Shown piece by piece: positions 36,301 to 45,943 of a DNA stretch of 64,000 nucleotides (the stretch's first letter is position 1; each line of letters begins with the position of its first letter). The notes beneath the pieces are model-generated. The model worked only from the letters and a program-made list of their open reading frames with translations, was not told the DNA's origin and did no database searches. The DNA lies in the NCBI GenBank assembly GCA_017506865.1, contig JAFCMP010000112.1, forward strand, positions 868,001-932,000, given 5' to 3'. The stretch is from Tribonema minus (Eukaryota; Sar; Xanthophyceae; Tribonematales; Tribonemataceae). A program made the translations under genes and the position numbers.

Positions 36301-39300
36301 GGTGGTACGCGCGCGGATCAGGGCACGAAGGTGCTTGGTAGGGTCACGGAGAGGATTGCTGTAAACTGTGGCTGGGCTGCTACGCGCATGCAGATCGGCT
36401 GGCGACGGGCACCGTGTTCAGGGTCCAGAAGGTAAGAGAGCGCGCGGGCTGGGGTGGCACTGACGGTCAGAGACGGCACGATGGGGTGGATTTTGTGTTG
36501 CGGTAGGGTTAAGGTGAGGTTGAGGCCGAAGACACGATTGCTGTCGCTGTAGTTGAGCTGCGCGTACGCGGCAACGGGCAATGTGCTCAGGGTCCAGAAG
36601 GTGAGGGGGGCAGCTGCGCCGGCTGGGGTGGCACTGACAGGTCAACTCAGATTTAGGGTGAGGGTTAGGGTTAGGCCAAAGACAGGATCGCTGTCGCTCT
36701 GTTTGAGCTGCGCGTATGCGGCGCTGGGGCAGTGTGCTCAAGGTGCAGAAGGTGGTGGCGATGCCGACGGCTCGGCTCAGGGTGCAGAAGGCGAGTATAC
36801 ACAACAGGCTCAGGACGGCATTTCTGTAAGCTCGTCAGGCTGCGCTGGGAAGCAGTCGGCGCGATGCGCAACGTCCAGCGACCGCGTGGCCCCAACACTG
36901 GCGGCCGCGATTGCGCTCGGCTGCGCGCTCGCAACAAGCGAAGGACGCGAAACGACAGACATCTCGTGTGAAGGAGGTTACGTCGTTTCACATGCATCCG
37001 CTGAGCGTTGTTGCTGTGCGCGCTCAGATGCTAGCACGAGGCTGCGCGACAATGGGCCTCGCATCATGCGAGAGCTGTGCAACCGCCACCAGCGTTGTGC
37101 TGTTTGACACACCCGCAGTTACGCAGCTGCAGCGATGGGCGCCGTTTATGACTTAACCGTGCGCACAATCACCCCAAGTATACAGCACACAAAAGTCTTT
37201 TTGACTGGTGGATACGGTGGTACTGTTTGACTCGTGGCCAATTGCTGCAGCAGCGGCGACCGCGGTTATTGGTGGGAGGCACTTGCGGCTAACCATCCCT
37301 TGTCACCTAGAGCTCTACGATCTTTTGATTCGTTTTCATACAGCACAGCGGCCCAACATGCAAAGATCAGCAGCAGGGTTTGTGAATTGATGCTGAATTT
37401 AGTCTATTGGCCATTCCTGTTTCCTTGCAAACTCGTGTGTCCTGCATTGCCACCTTCTGACTTCTGCGGGACAACTGCTAAGTTGATACAGCGCGCCATC
37501 ACCGTCTGTGCTGCACGCAGAGCAGCGCAGGCTGAGTTGAAAATCTGCAGAGTACGAGTGTACCGCTGCCTTGTATTTGTTGCTGCACCGCAACGCACCA
37601 CACCGGTCTGGTGGCTTACCACTGCTGCCCTCTGGTCACTGCCGCAGATGCTGCACCTGTGCGCGGAACACCTGGACGAGAAGGCGGACTATCAGGCCGC
37701 CGCAGTACTAGGTACGCTGCGCTGTAATCGTCACGTACCCTCGTTGCGCATGCCTGGCAGCCTTTGGCCGGGCAGCACCGGTACTGCTGCCATGCTGCGT
37801 ACGCTGCACTCCGATGCATGGCTTTCTGCACGCGCTTGGTAGCGTTTGTCTGCATCGCGACTAGAGTATGATGTTTGCAACTTCTGCATTGCCTACTTGG
37901 CACAGATGGCACCGGCGCGCGCAGCGTGCTGCTTGCGAGCACCGCACAGTTTACGCACCCGTGCAGCGGCTTAATACATGCAGCATGTGTCATCAGTGGC
38001 CCGCCACATGCAGGCGGCAGCAACGGCTCGCGAGGGCAAAACGGTCACGTGGCGCCCCTTCATGTGCACTGACCCCCCCCCCCCTCCTTTGCAACCCCTC
38101 CTCCCCCCCCCGGGCAGGCATCGCGCTCATCGCCATGGGCGAGGACGTCGGCACGGACATGGCGCTGCGCGCGTTTGACCACCTGCTGCACTACGGCGGC
38201 CTGCCGATACGGCGCGCCGTGCCGCTCGCGCTCGCGCTCATGCACGTGGGCAACCCCGACTACGGCGTCGTGGACCAGCTGTCGCGCCTCACGCACGACG
38301 CCGACACGGAGGTCGCGCAGAACGTGAGTCGGGCGGCGGCGTGAACTGTGCTCGTTGAAGTGTAGCCGGGCCGTTTGAGGCATGATTGTGCGAAGCCTAG
38401 TTTGATTCATGAAGCTTGGTGACTTGAGCTGTCGCGCCTCACGCACGACGCCGACACGGAGGTCGCGCAGAACGTGAGTCGGGCGGCGGCGTGAACCATG
38501 CTCGTTGCAGTTTAGCCGGGCAGATTTAGTGGGGCGTGCTGATGTGAAGGCGGCGGCGGCCGGAGCTGTGCGTGTTGGGTTTAAGCCGAGCCGTTTGGGC
38601 GTCATCATAGTGAAGCTTCACGAAGCTTGGTAACTTGTACTGTGACAGACCTTGAAGCGCGCGCGCAATGTCAGCAGCATTATGAACTGTCGTCAACAGA
38701 AACCATATTTGGCGTGTACGCATTACACAGTGTTGTTGAGAGCTATGTGCTCGTTGTCGCCGCCTTGCTGCAAGCCATCGGGATGTCGAACTACATCAAC
38801 GCTCGCAGTCTTCCGATCATGTTTTATTGAGCACTTACCTCGAAGTATGACGCGCAGCGCGCAATTTCTCAGCTGTGACGTCAGCAATACACGTCGCGTG
38901 TGGCAGCGCCAGCCGCATGTTCGCCCAGCGAGCACCGCGGCGTCTGCAGGACATTCTATCAGGGCTCACCGACGATGACTTGTGACCATGTTGCGTGTCA
39001 TTTTGCGCTGCGAGTTCTTCTGCGACACTACGCAACAATTGCTCCCTGCCCCCTGACCAGTGCGCAGCAGCGCCACTCGCGCACAAAGCCCCTGCGCTGT
39101 CGACGCGCGAGCCGTGCGACGCTCGCCTTGATCACTAAAAAACGTGATGCTTCTACTTTGCACAGCATTAAGGTAGTTGAGCAGCGTGCAAGTGGACTGT
39201 CTTGGTTCCAGCTGTACTGTTTCCAGACTCATGCTGAAACATCCTCCCCGCTCATCGCTGCGGCCGTGCGCGCAGGCGATCATGGCGCTCGGCCTCATCG

Positions 39301-40279
39301 CGGCGGGCACCAACAACAGCCGCGTCGCGCAGCTGCTGCGCCAGCTGTCCGAGTTCTACTCGCGCGAGGCGGGGCCGCTCTTTGTCACGCGCATCGCGCA
39401 GGGCCTCAACCACCTCGGCAAGGGGCTCATGACGCTGCACCCGTTCCACAGCGACCGCCTCGTGCTGTCGCCGGTGGCGCTCGGGGGGCTGCTCGCGGTG
39501 GTCTTCGCGTGCCTCGACGCCAAGAACACCATCCTGGACAAGGTGCGTTGGGGGGAAGGGGGGGGACCCGGGGGGGGATGCGCGCGCTCTGGCGTGTCTG
39601 GAGTCCTCTGTGCGTGTGGGGGGGTTTGTCTGGTGGTGAAGTGCGCGGGAGGAAGGGGAGGTTGTCACCATTGTGCCGCACAGCGCTGCCGGCTCTTTCA
39701 CTCTGTATTCCCTGTCGTCAACGGTTGGCGCAGCTGTGAAGTGGAGCCGGGGCTGTCTGCACGAATGGGGATGCAGCTCACGGCAGGTTTTGAATGCTTG
39801 GAGTGTCTAGTTGCCCAGCCAACACAAACGATGTATCCATGCAGTCAGTCGCCGTGACCCTCGCGCCCCATGCCCACAGGTCAGACAATGTTCTTGCCTC
39901 GAACCTCTATGTGCTGCTGATCGTGCTCACCCCTTGCCCCCCCCCCTCCCCCCCCCCTCCGCAGCACCACTACATCCTGTACTTCCTGGCGTGCGCGATG
40001 CAGCCGCGCATGCTCATGGCGGTCGACGAGGACGTCAAGCCGCTCAGCGTCACCGTGCGCGTCGGCCAGGCCGTCGAGACGGTCGGCCAGGCGGGGCGCC
40101 CCAAGACCATCACCGGGTTCCAGACGCACACCACGCCCGTGCTGCTCGGCGTGCGGGACCGCGCGGAGCTCGCGACGAACGAGTACATGGCGCTCGGCGG
40201 CGTGCTCGAGGGCGTCGTCGTGCTGCGGCGCAACCCCGACGCGGACGCCGCGGCGGCGGCGGCGGAGGGCAGCACTTAG
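24324..40279 (+). CDS. RPN1: 26S proteasome regulatory subunit RPN1 (PSMD2/S2)
   Basis: Non-ATPase base subunit of the 26S proteasome; it docks ubiquitin receptors and shuttle factors. Seventeen exons: 24324-24437, 24665-24739, 25220-25294, 26201-26406, 26967-27123, 29286-29480, 30302-30483, 31181-31307, 32221-32289, 32799-32867, 33797-33957, 34297-34519, 35629-35919, 37648-37711, 38118-38323, 39276-39542, 39965-40279. They total 2796 nt (931 aa), the usual size, and all phases close. Family blocks appear in order: [67 protein letters not shown], the PC repeats ([79 protein letters not shown]) and [18 protein letters not shown] near the C-terminus. The N-terminus is Lys/Glu-rich. The intron after exon 8 appears to use a GC donor. 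Exon ends are repeatedly duplicated inside the introns; these copies are listed separately and left out of the protein. Confidence 0.95.
27033..27331 (+). repeat. Duplicated end of RPN1 exon 5
   Basis: The last ~90 nt of exon 5 (27033-27123) recur at about 27238-27331 in the following intron. The copy shares GGGCAGATAGGC, GAGGAGTACTC and AAGCCGGAGGACGAGGT, with a single-base insertion that breaks the frame. Flanking intron sequence (ACTTGAAGTATA, GAGCAGCA, GCCGCT) recurs too, giving a unit of about 205 bp. Confidence 0.85.
28704..28718 (+). repeat. Telomere-like TTAGGG motif in RPN1 intron 5
   Basis: Two units, GGGTTAGGGTTAGG, isolated in the intron before exon 6. Confidence 0.7.
29065..29284 (+). 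repeat. Three tandem copies upstream of the RPN1 exon 6 acceptor
   Basis: Three imperfect copies of about 65-85 bp contain CAGATAT, TTGGTCTGAGCA (first copy CTGGTCTGAGCA) and TTGAA, each followed by a C-rich stretch. The last C-rich stretch is the polypyrimidine tract of the exon 6 acceptor. Confidence 0.85.
29455..29815 (+). repeat. Duplicated end of RPN1 exon 6 with donor
   Basis: The exon end and donor CTGCGCATGGCGGACTACAT, GGTGAGC recur at about 29665-29692 as ACTGCGCATGGCGGACTCCAT, GGTGGGC. The following intron (GAGCGCTGCTGCTCGT, GGTGGTCGCTGT, CTGACTGGGGCACGG) is also repeated. The period is about 205 bp. Confidence 0.85.
30455..30835 (+). repeat. Three copies of the RPN1 exon 7 end and donor
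   Basis: The functional copy ends at 30483 (AAGCAGATGGCGCTGCTGCT, CGGCAG before GTGCGCG). Decayed copies lie near 30571-30610 (AAGCAGATGGTCCTGCTGCT) and 30733-30770 (AAGCAGAAAGCGACGCTGCT). Each is followed by related intron sequence including ACTGTCGCT. Confidence 0.85.
32953..33055 (+). repeat. Two-copy ~50-bp tandem repeat in RPN1 intron 10
   Basis: Both copies contain TTCATGAATGA, TGTACGTG and GAGGAGGGAGACCTTACG. No exon sequence is included. Confidence 0.85.
33672..33815 (+). repeat. Duplicated acceptor and start of RPN1 exon 11
   Basis: CAGGACTCGCTCATCACGC occurs at about 33683-33701 and again at the used exon start (33797). The upstream copy diverges after about 18 nt. It keeps a C/T-rich tract and AG, so it is a potential decoy acceptor. 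Confidence 0.8.
33912..34191 (+). repeat. Duplicated end of RPN1 exon 11
   Basis: The end of exon 11, from CTCACCCAGATCGACAAG to the donor CAGGTT at 33957, recurs at about 34140-34191 (CTCACCCAGACCGACACG through GACCACATCAGG). The copy is followed by GC rather than GT, so its donor may be dead. Confidence 0.85.
33981..34047 (+). repeat. Dispersed repeat, copy C
   Basis: GTGGGAGGCACTTGCGGCTA, then ACC, CTTGTCACCTAGAGCTC and ACGATCTTTTGATTCG. It is close to the copy at 37264 and lies in RPN1 intron 11, between the exon 11 donor and its duplicate. Confidence 0.8.
34460..34705 (+). repeat. Duplicated end of RPN1 exon 12 with telomere-like arrays
   Basis: The exon 12 end (to 34519) recurs at about 34600-34678 with the donor GAGGTGCG kept in both. 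Each copy is followed by a TTAGGG-type array, at 34527-34566 and 34686-34704. The telomere-like sequence is therefore part of the duplicated unit. A much more degenerate copy may lie at 35150-35215. Confidence 0.85.
35320..35700 (+). repeat. Copies of the RPN1 exon 13 start
   Basis: The used acceptor is at 35628. A close copy at about 35467-35545 contains CAGGTGGGCCTCGCCGCGCT and TTCGCCGGCACGTGCGACGA with a two-base shift. A weaker copy at about 35330-35385 contains TCTTCGCCGGCACGTG and then an in-frame TGA. Confidence 0.85.
35875..36793 (+). repeat. Array of copies of the RPN1 exon 13 end and donor
   Basis: After the functional end of exon 13 (35919), the segment encoding [14 protein letters not shown] and its donor recurs with ends near 36097, 36274, 36431, 36600 and 36750, and a short fragment ends near 36790. 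Spacing is about 178, 177, 157, 169, 150 and 40 bp. Most keep CAGAAGGT at the donor. Intron units between them share GGCAACGTGCTCAGGGT, and two contain TTAGGG arrays (36003-36024 and 36653-36675). None has an obvious acceptor that keeps the reading frame. Confidence 0.9.
37264..37337 (+). repeat. Dispersed repeat, copy B
   Basis: Begins GGTTATTGGTGGGAGGCACT, then CTTGTCACCTAGAGCTC and GATCTTTTGATTCG. It lies in RPN1 intron 13 and links copies A and C. Confidence 0.8.
38278..38580 (+). repeat. Duplicated end of RPN1 exon 15 with donor
   Basis: About 70 nt spanning the exon end and donor (38278-38346) recur essentially unchanged at 38428-38496, period 150 bp, donor AACGTGAGTC intact in both. 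A third, intron-only part follows at about 38510-38630. The high identity suggests this is one of the youngest duplications in the window. Confidence 0.92.
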
Positions 40280-40683
40280 GCAACGGGGGGGGGAGGTGTA
40301 GTCGTGCGTGAAAGGGGGGGGGGGGGTAGTTGGGGGGGGATGAGGGGCTGAGGTGATGGCGGCCCCGGTGCGTATGTATACAGGGACGCGGACGGGCTGG
40401 CAATGGTCGCAGTGCGTTTGCATGATGGTGAGCCTGCTGGTCGTCCTGATTGATGTGTGCTGCTGCTGCTGCTGCTGCGATTGTGCTGCTGTTACTGCTG
40501 TGATCATGGACCAAATGCAGAAGTTGACAGATGGGCTCGTATCCTGAGGGTGCCTCCTAGCAGAGCCACCAAAGTTCAACTTGATGTTACTGTTGAAGTG
40601 TTGCAAATGTGTGTCACATGCCGCGCCTGGCGCGTTGTCGACGTATCTGCAGCTGTGTGGTGGTGGCCACACAGTGTTTGAGC
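40280..40683. other. Intergenic region between RPN1 and the MAPR/ankyrin gene
   Basis: Contains G-runs, a short CTG run at about 40458-40478 and two ACTTCAA-like motifs. It must hold the RPN1 3' UTR and the next promoter within 400 bp. I see no gene. Confidence 0.5.
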
Positions 40684-42097
40684 ATGGTGGTACCTCAGCT
40701 GTCGCCGGAGGAGCTGTTGGCGCACAACGGCGTCATTAAAGACACGATTTACGTGGCTCTTGCCGGGAGTGTTTACGATGTCTCCGAGTCTGCGCATATG
40801 TATGGACCGAGCAGATCGTATGGAGGTGAGAGTACAGCACCGTTTTGCTTGAGACCAGCACACGGCACACTTCTCTGCCTTGGGCGAGGTCTTGCCTACT
40901 TGAACCACTCTGAAGACAGAACACTCACGCGGATCCACAGTTTTGCAGTCCATGATCATCGCTTTGTGTCCACATTGGGCTCCTACATGGTGCAGTACTG
41001 GCGGGAAAGGATGCGACCGCTGCGCTGGCCAAGATGGACCTGTCTCCCAGCAGCTTCGAGCCAGGAGCCGCGGAGCAACTCACCGCGGAGCAGGAGCAGG
41101 CGCTGCAGAACTGGAAACACCGCTTTTCCTCCAAGTATCAGGTAATCGTTTTGTTGTCGCGTGCTGGCCACATTCACAATCACAATTCTGTTGGCATCAG
41201 TTGTTTTAAAGACCGAATGCACAGACGATGTTGGTGCACGACTTTTTTCTTGCACCAGTAGTTGAGAACACACTGCGAAAAGTAGAGGCATTATCATGCC
41301 ATCATGCTAGTACGTGAATGACAGCGTCATTGAAGATAACTCTTTTTTGGCAACGATGGAAGGGTGCCGTACAGGGCTGAAGGAGTTCTTCACCTTGACA
41401 GCATGCAAGCGAATCTCTAGAACTTGCTCTTGTCCATGCCGCACGCGCTACCTGCCCGTGCGCTGACACACAGGCAGTGTGGCTGCAACGCTACTCCCAT
41501 AGGCAACAAAAGCAGATCCACAAATTGAGCTCCTCCATTCGGCAGCTTCTGACGATGCCGCAGCCTCATTTTTTCAGCTGTGTGCCGAGCGTCCAAACAG
41601 CGCAGCCCGCACTGCGTGCAGGTCCCGCAATGCGCGCGCAGCACAAAACAGCGCGCGGCCCAGTGTCGTACATGCCCTCTGCATCAGCTCATCTAAACAG
41701 TGCACCGCGCTGCTACGTCGCCACCCCCGCAGCTCGTGGGCACGCTCAGCACCAGCGGCGCAGCAGCTGCGGACGCGCCGCCAGCAGTCGGCGACGCGAA
41801 CTCCGCTGGCACATGTACTGCTGCCGCCGCCGCCGCCGCTGCCGCCAGCGACGCGCCCGGCAGTAGCGGCTGCCCTGCCAGCGGCGCCGGCGGCAGCGGC
41901 GAAGAAGCTGCAGCAACGACGACATTCGGTGACGATGATGATGATGGCCCGAGGTGCCCGCTGGGGTTTGGGGGGGGGAAGGGGCGGGCGGAGGCGCGCA
42001 GGGCCGCGGCGGCGGCGCTGCCGGAGATGAGCCTGGCGGCGCTGAGGGTGCATGCGGGGGAGGGCGGCGGTCAGGTGAGCGCTGCTGCCGCAGCTGC

Positions 42098-42163
<66 letters not shown>

Positions 42164-45100
42164 GAGTGTGCGGAGTGTCCCGCTGCCGCACATGTTGAGC
42201 GCCAAAGGCAGGTGCACAGCAGATGGTCACTGCGCGTTGGCTATGTTGCGGTGTCACAGTGGTGTTTATGCGCCTCTCCCAGTGCGTGCGACTGCACGAC
42301 TGATAATGCGCATATAGTCTTCATCTCAGACCAGAACGCTGCACGCCCGCGTAAAGAGTCCCGCAGTGAAGGCGTCTGTGCCCAGCACGTTTGAGCCTAG
42401 TGGCCTGCCGAACAGCGCCTCAACAGCGCCTTATCAGTCGTTGGCTGCCCTGCGCACTCCTCGAATTTCGTGATTGCGTGCGTGCACGGCACGTTGCCAT
42501 CGCCGTCGCGCGCTGCTCGCCGCAACTGCGCTGAGCAACAGACGCGCTGCACGCCGCTGCCGCAGGCGCCGGGAATGCCGCGGCTGGTCAGCGTCAAGGG
42601 CCGCATCTACGACGTCACCTCCGCTGCCGCGTTCGCGTCGGACAAGCCGCTGGCGCGCATCGGTGAGTCAGCCCACGCCGCGAGTTGCGTGGGTCTGAAA
42701 CTATCAGCGTGGGCCATATACCGACGTGCCAACGTGCTCAAACGCGGGGCGCATGGCGCTTGTGACGTGCCAACGTGCTCAAACGCGGGGCGCATGGCAC
42801 CTGTGACGGGCACTGAACAGCGCTGTGGAGCACACAGGCGGGTTTTTGTGATAGAAATCGGGGGGCAGCACTCACCACCAGCACCCAGCACGTGCGGCAC
42901 GGTGGCGGTGGGTGACGGCAACGGAGCGTTCCTGCGACGGGCCGTCCGACAGAAAAGGGGGCACAGCGCTCGCCACGGCGCGCAGCGTCTGTTGCGCGGT
43001 GGCGCCGGCGTCGGCGTGCGCCTTCAGCTGCGGGCAGGCAAACTCGCCGCGAGCGCCCGGCGCATCGCCTCGGTACCACGCCCGAGCGCTGCTGCTGCGT
43101 CACGACGCGTGCAGCAGGAGGGCGCTAAGGCGCTGCTGTTTGTGCACCTCCATCATGCTGCGCGCTCACGACCGACCCCCTGAATTGCACGCGCCGCATA
43201 GCCTCATGCAGCGGGTGATGCCGCGCGCGTGCCTGAGCTTTGATTCGCACACCCTCACAGCCTCATGCAACGGACCAACCCACATGCCTCAACTGGAGCC
43301 CATGCCGCCCCAACGAGCGTGCGGCGTCGGTCTCACGCGCAACGCACACCCTGTTCTGGACCGCTCGCTGCCGCATGCCCCCCCCCCCCCCCCCCCCCCC
43401 CCCTCCCCGCCCGTGCGTTGCCGCAGTCGGACACGAGGCGAGCCGCGTCCTGGCGACGGGCGTCCTGCAGGTGAGGAACTCAAACTCCTCCATTGGCGGC
43501 ATAAACGAAGGAATGCATCAGTGAAGGACTGCCCGAATGCATGCGCGAGGGCCGCGCATGGCTGCGAGAGTGGGCGCGTGCGGCGGTGGGCGTGCCGCGC
43601 GTCGTCTGCACGAATGCAGTGAGCGCGCGCACGCAGCGCCCATGTCTGGTGATGCGCCAGTTCCGCTGACCCGCCCAGCGGCGGCACACGCAGGCGGGCC
43701 TCGTCTCCTGCCAGCGTGCGCGCCGGGCGAGCACGCCGTGTGGACGGGACGCGCGCACAAAGCGCTGCGCGTTCGGCTTTTGCTCTCGCTTACGCGGCTC
43801 GCTCGTGCGCTGCATTGTCTCATCTATTGCCAGCGGGCACCGCGGATCGAGGGTGTTCATCGATTGCAGGCGGGCAACTTGTGTCATGGAAATCACCACC
43901 ACCCCGACGGGCTGCTTCACCGTACTCCGTTACGGAATGAAGCCTGGCGACTCAGGCCCGCCTCCGTGGCGCGGCCCGTGGTCGGAGTGCATGCGTCCGC
44001 TGCCACTGCAGCTTGCTCACCGCGTCGCGCCGCCGCCCCCGCGCGCGACTACACGCGCAGGACGAGGACCTGGACCGCTCGCTGGAGGGCATCTCCTTCG
44101 ACGACCACCGCCGCCTCGAAAAGCTTTCCAACGAAATGGAGGCGGCGTTTACGGCGGTGGCGCGTCTCGCCGCGGCCGACTACCGCGCCATCTTCGGCGG
44201 CTTCAGCACGCTCGACGGCGGCGGCGGCGGCGCGGACGGCGGCAGCGGAGACGGCGGCGACGGGCTGCACGCGCTGATCGCGCAGCAGGACGTCGACGGC
44301 GTGCGGCAGCGGCTTCAGGAAGACGCGGTGAGCCCGCGCTCGCTGGCGTGCGCGCGGCGCGTAGAAATGCGTCGGCAGCACGCACACTGTGTGCACATAT
44401 GCAGTGCGTGTGTTGAGAGGGCCGGTTGCGCCGGCAGCGCGGGACTCAACCCTAACCCTAATGCTGACCCCGGCAGCGCGGGAGCGCGCGCGCGCCCTGA
44501 TGTCGCAGCAGCGAGGCCTCGACGCTCGGCACCTGCCGCGAGATTACCTTGCAAGTGTGCTGTGGATTACTGCGGCACTTGAAGAAGGACTGCGTGCGCT
44601 GCCTATCTGGAACCTGGCCCCGTGCACACAGCTCGTGCAGTACGTGGCAGGGTGCCGGTGCTGAGCGCTGCGAGATGCAGTCAGACCCGGCTTCCCATTT
44701 GCACGGCTCCTGTGCGGTAGCGGCCACTGGAGAAGCGCGTGCACCAGTCGCCGCCCTGCGTGCGGCTACGGCAGCACGGCGACGAGCGTGGTGCCACCTC
44801 GAACCTGATCATGCACGCATGCGGTCGGAGACTCGCAGTTGCAGAGCCACACGCGCACCCCCGACGGGGGGGACGCCACGGAGCGACGCACAACGATCAC
44901 CTGACACCTCTAGCAGTATTCCATTGACACACTGACCTCTCCGCTTTCCTGTGCCGCACTCGCGTATTTTCTTGCCTGCGCGCTGCAGGGGTCCATCAAC
45001 CGCGCGTGCTCGCGCACGGGCCTGTCCCCGCTGCACAAGGCCGTCGAGGTGAGCGGCGCGGGACCAGGCAAACACTTGCAACAATCGTGTACCATTGTGA

Positions 45101-45943
45101 ACGAGCATTGGGATTTTTTTGTCTTCTTCAAGACAGTGTTTCGCCTTCTGCTGGCGCACTGGAAAGAAGTGTCGTGCTTGGGCCCAGCCATGCGCACGCC
45201 GCATCTTGGAACGTGGGCGGTGATTGCATGCATCGTTGCAAGGGGGCAGGCTTGATGGGCGAGCCCGTACGTGGTCCGCTCCATCAGGCGGCCGATGGAA
45301 CTAGCGGGCAGAGGGGGGGGGGGGGTGCGTTCACGTGCCTGCAAGCGCGTTTGTCCGCCTCGGCTGGTAGCTGAGTGGTGATGCCGCTTCCGCTGTTGGC
45401 TGCTGCTGCAGCAAGAAACGTCTGCCAAAAACATTAGGTTCGTCTTCATCACGGACGATGCTGCGAGTCGGTGCTGGCATCTCGTCTGTGCCGCACTGCT
45501 CTCTGTGGGCAGCAATCCCTGTGGCGGGGGCAGCAATCCCTGTGGCGGAAGCACCAGCTGCCACGCTCCGCTGCCTGACCTCAATGCCCGGACAACGCCA
45601 CTGCGATGACTACCATGTAGCTCCGATAGTCTCCTCCTGACATCGCAGTCAGTGGTCGGCACCAACACCAAAATGCCCGCTTGAGCATGAACTGCGCCGC
45701 CGCGGCAGCAGCCTCGCAGACTCGCACTGACTGCGCCCGCTGCCGCGTCTCTGTCCCCCTACGCCGTTGCCCCCCCAGGAGGGCAGCACAGACATCGTGC
45801 AGGTGCTGCTGGCGGCGGGCGCCGACCGCAGCGCGCACGCCGCGCTGTACGACGGCGACACGCCGCTGCAGCTGGCGCGCCGCCTGCGCCGCGACGACAT
45901 CGCGCAGGCGCTCGAGGGCGCCGCCGCTGCTGTTGAGAGCTAG
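40684..45943 (+). CDS. MAPR-type cytochrome-b5-like protein with ankyrin repeats
   Basis: Eight exons: 40684-40825, 40996-41141, 41733-42074, 42566-42662, 43427-43470, 44061-44327, 44989-45048, 45779-45943; 1263 nt, 420 aa, all phases closing. Residues 1-100 form a cytochrome-b5-like domain of the progesterone-receptor (MAPR) type: LSPEELLAHNG, IYVALAGSVYDVS, MYGPSRSYGVLAGKDATAAL, then a long helix. The Tyr pair of the MAPR haem pocket (YGP, SYG) is kept. An Ala/Gly linker of about 100 residues follows. A second b5-like segment reads VSVKGRIYDVTSAAAF, LARIVGHEASRVLATG; it is shorter and seems to lack the YGP motif. The C-terminus holds ankyrin repeats (LSPLHKAVEEGSTDIVQVLL, DGDTPLQLARRLRRDDI). 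MAPR proteins normally have an N-terminal membrane anchor and one domain; here neither holds. Haem binding is inferred. Intron 3 begins with a CTG expansion. Confidence 0.8.
42076..42163 (+). repeat. CTG repeat at the start of intron 3, MAPR/ankyrin gene
   Basis: Begins next to the exon 3 donor (exon end 42074) as GTGAGCGCTGCTGCCGCAGC and becomes a pure CTG run from about 42098 to 42162. Reading through the donor stays in frame and would give a polyalanine tract. Confidence 0.85.
42724..42812 (+). repeat. Two-copy 45-bp tandem repeat in intron 4, MAPR/ankyrin gene
   Basis: GACGTGCCAACGTGCTCAAA then CGCGGGGCGCATGGC occurs twice in direct succession, almost identical. No exon sequence is included. 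Confidence 0.9.
44449..44462 (-). repeat. Telomere-like CCCTAA motif in intron 6, MAPR/ankyrin gene
   Basis: AACCCTAACCCTAA, two units, on the opposite strand to the arrays in RPN1. Confidence 0.7.

Noticed and set aside
36056-36793. Extra RPN1 exons encoding repeated [14 protein letters not shown]
   Set aside because: The copies lack in-frame acceptors, some carry changes, and the RPN1 family has this segment once. They are decayed duplicates.
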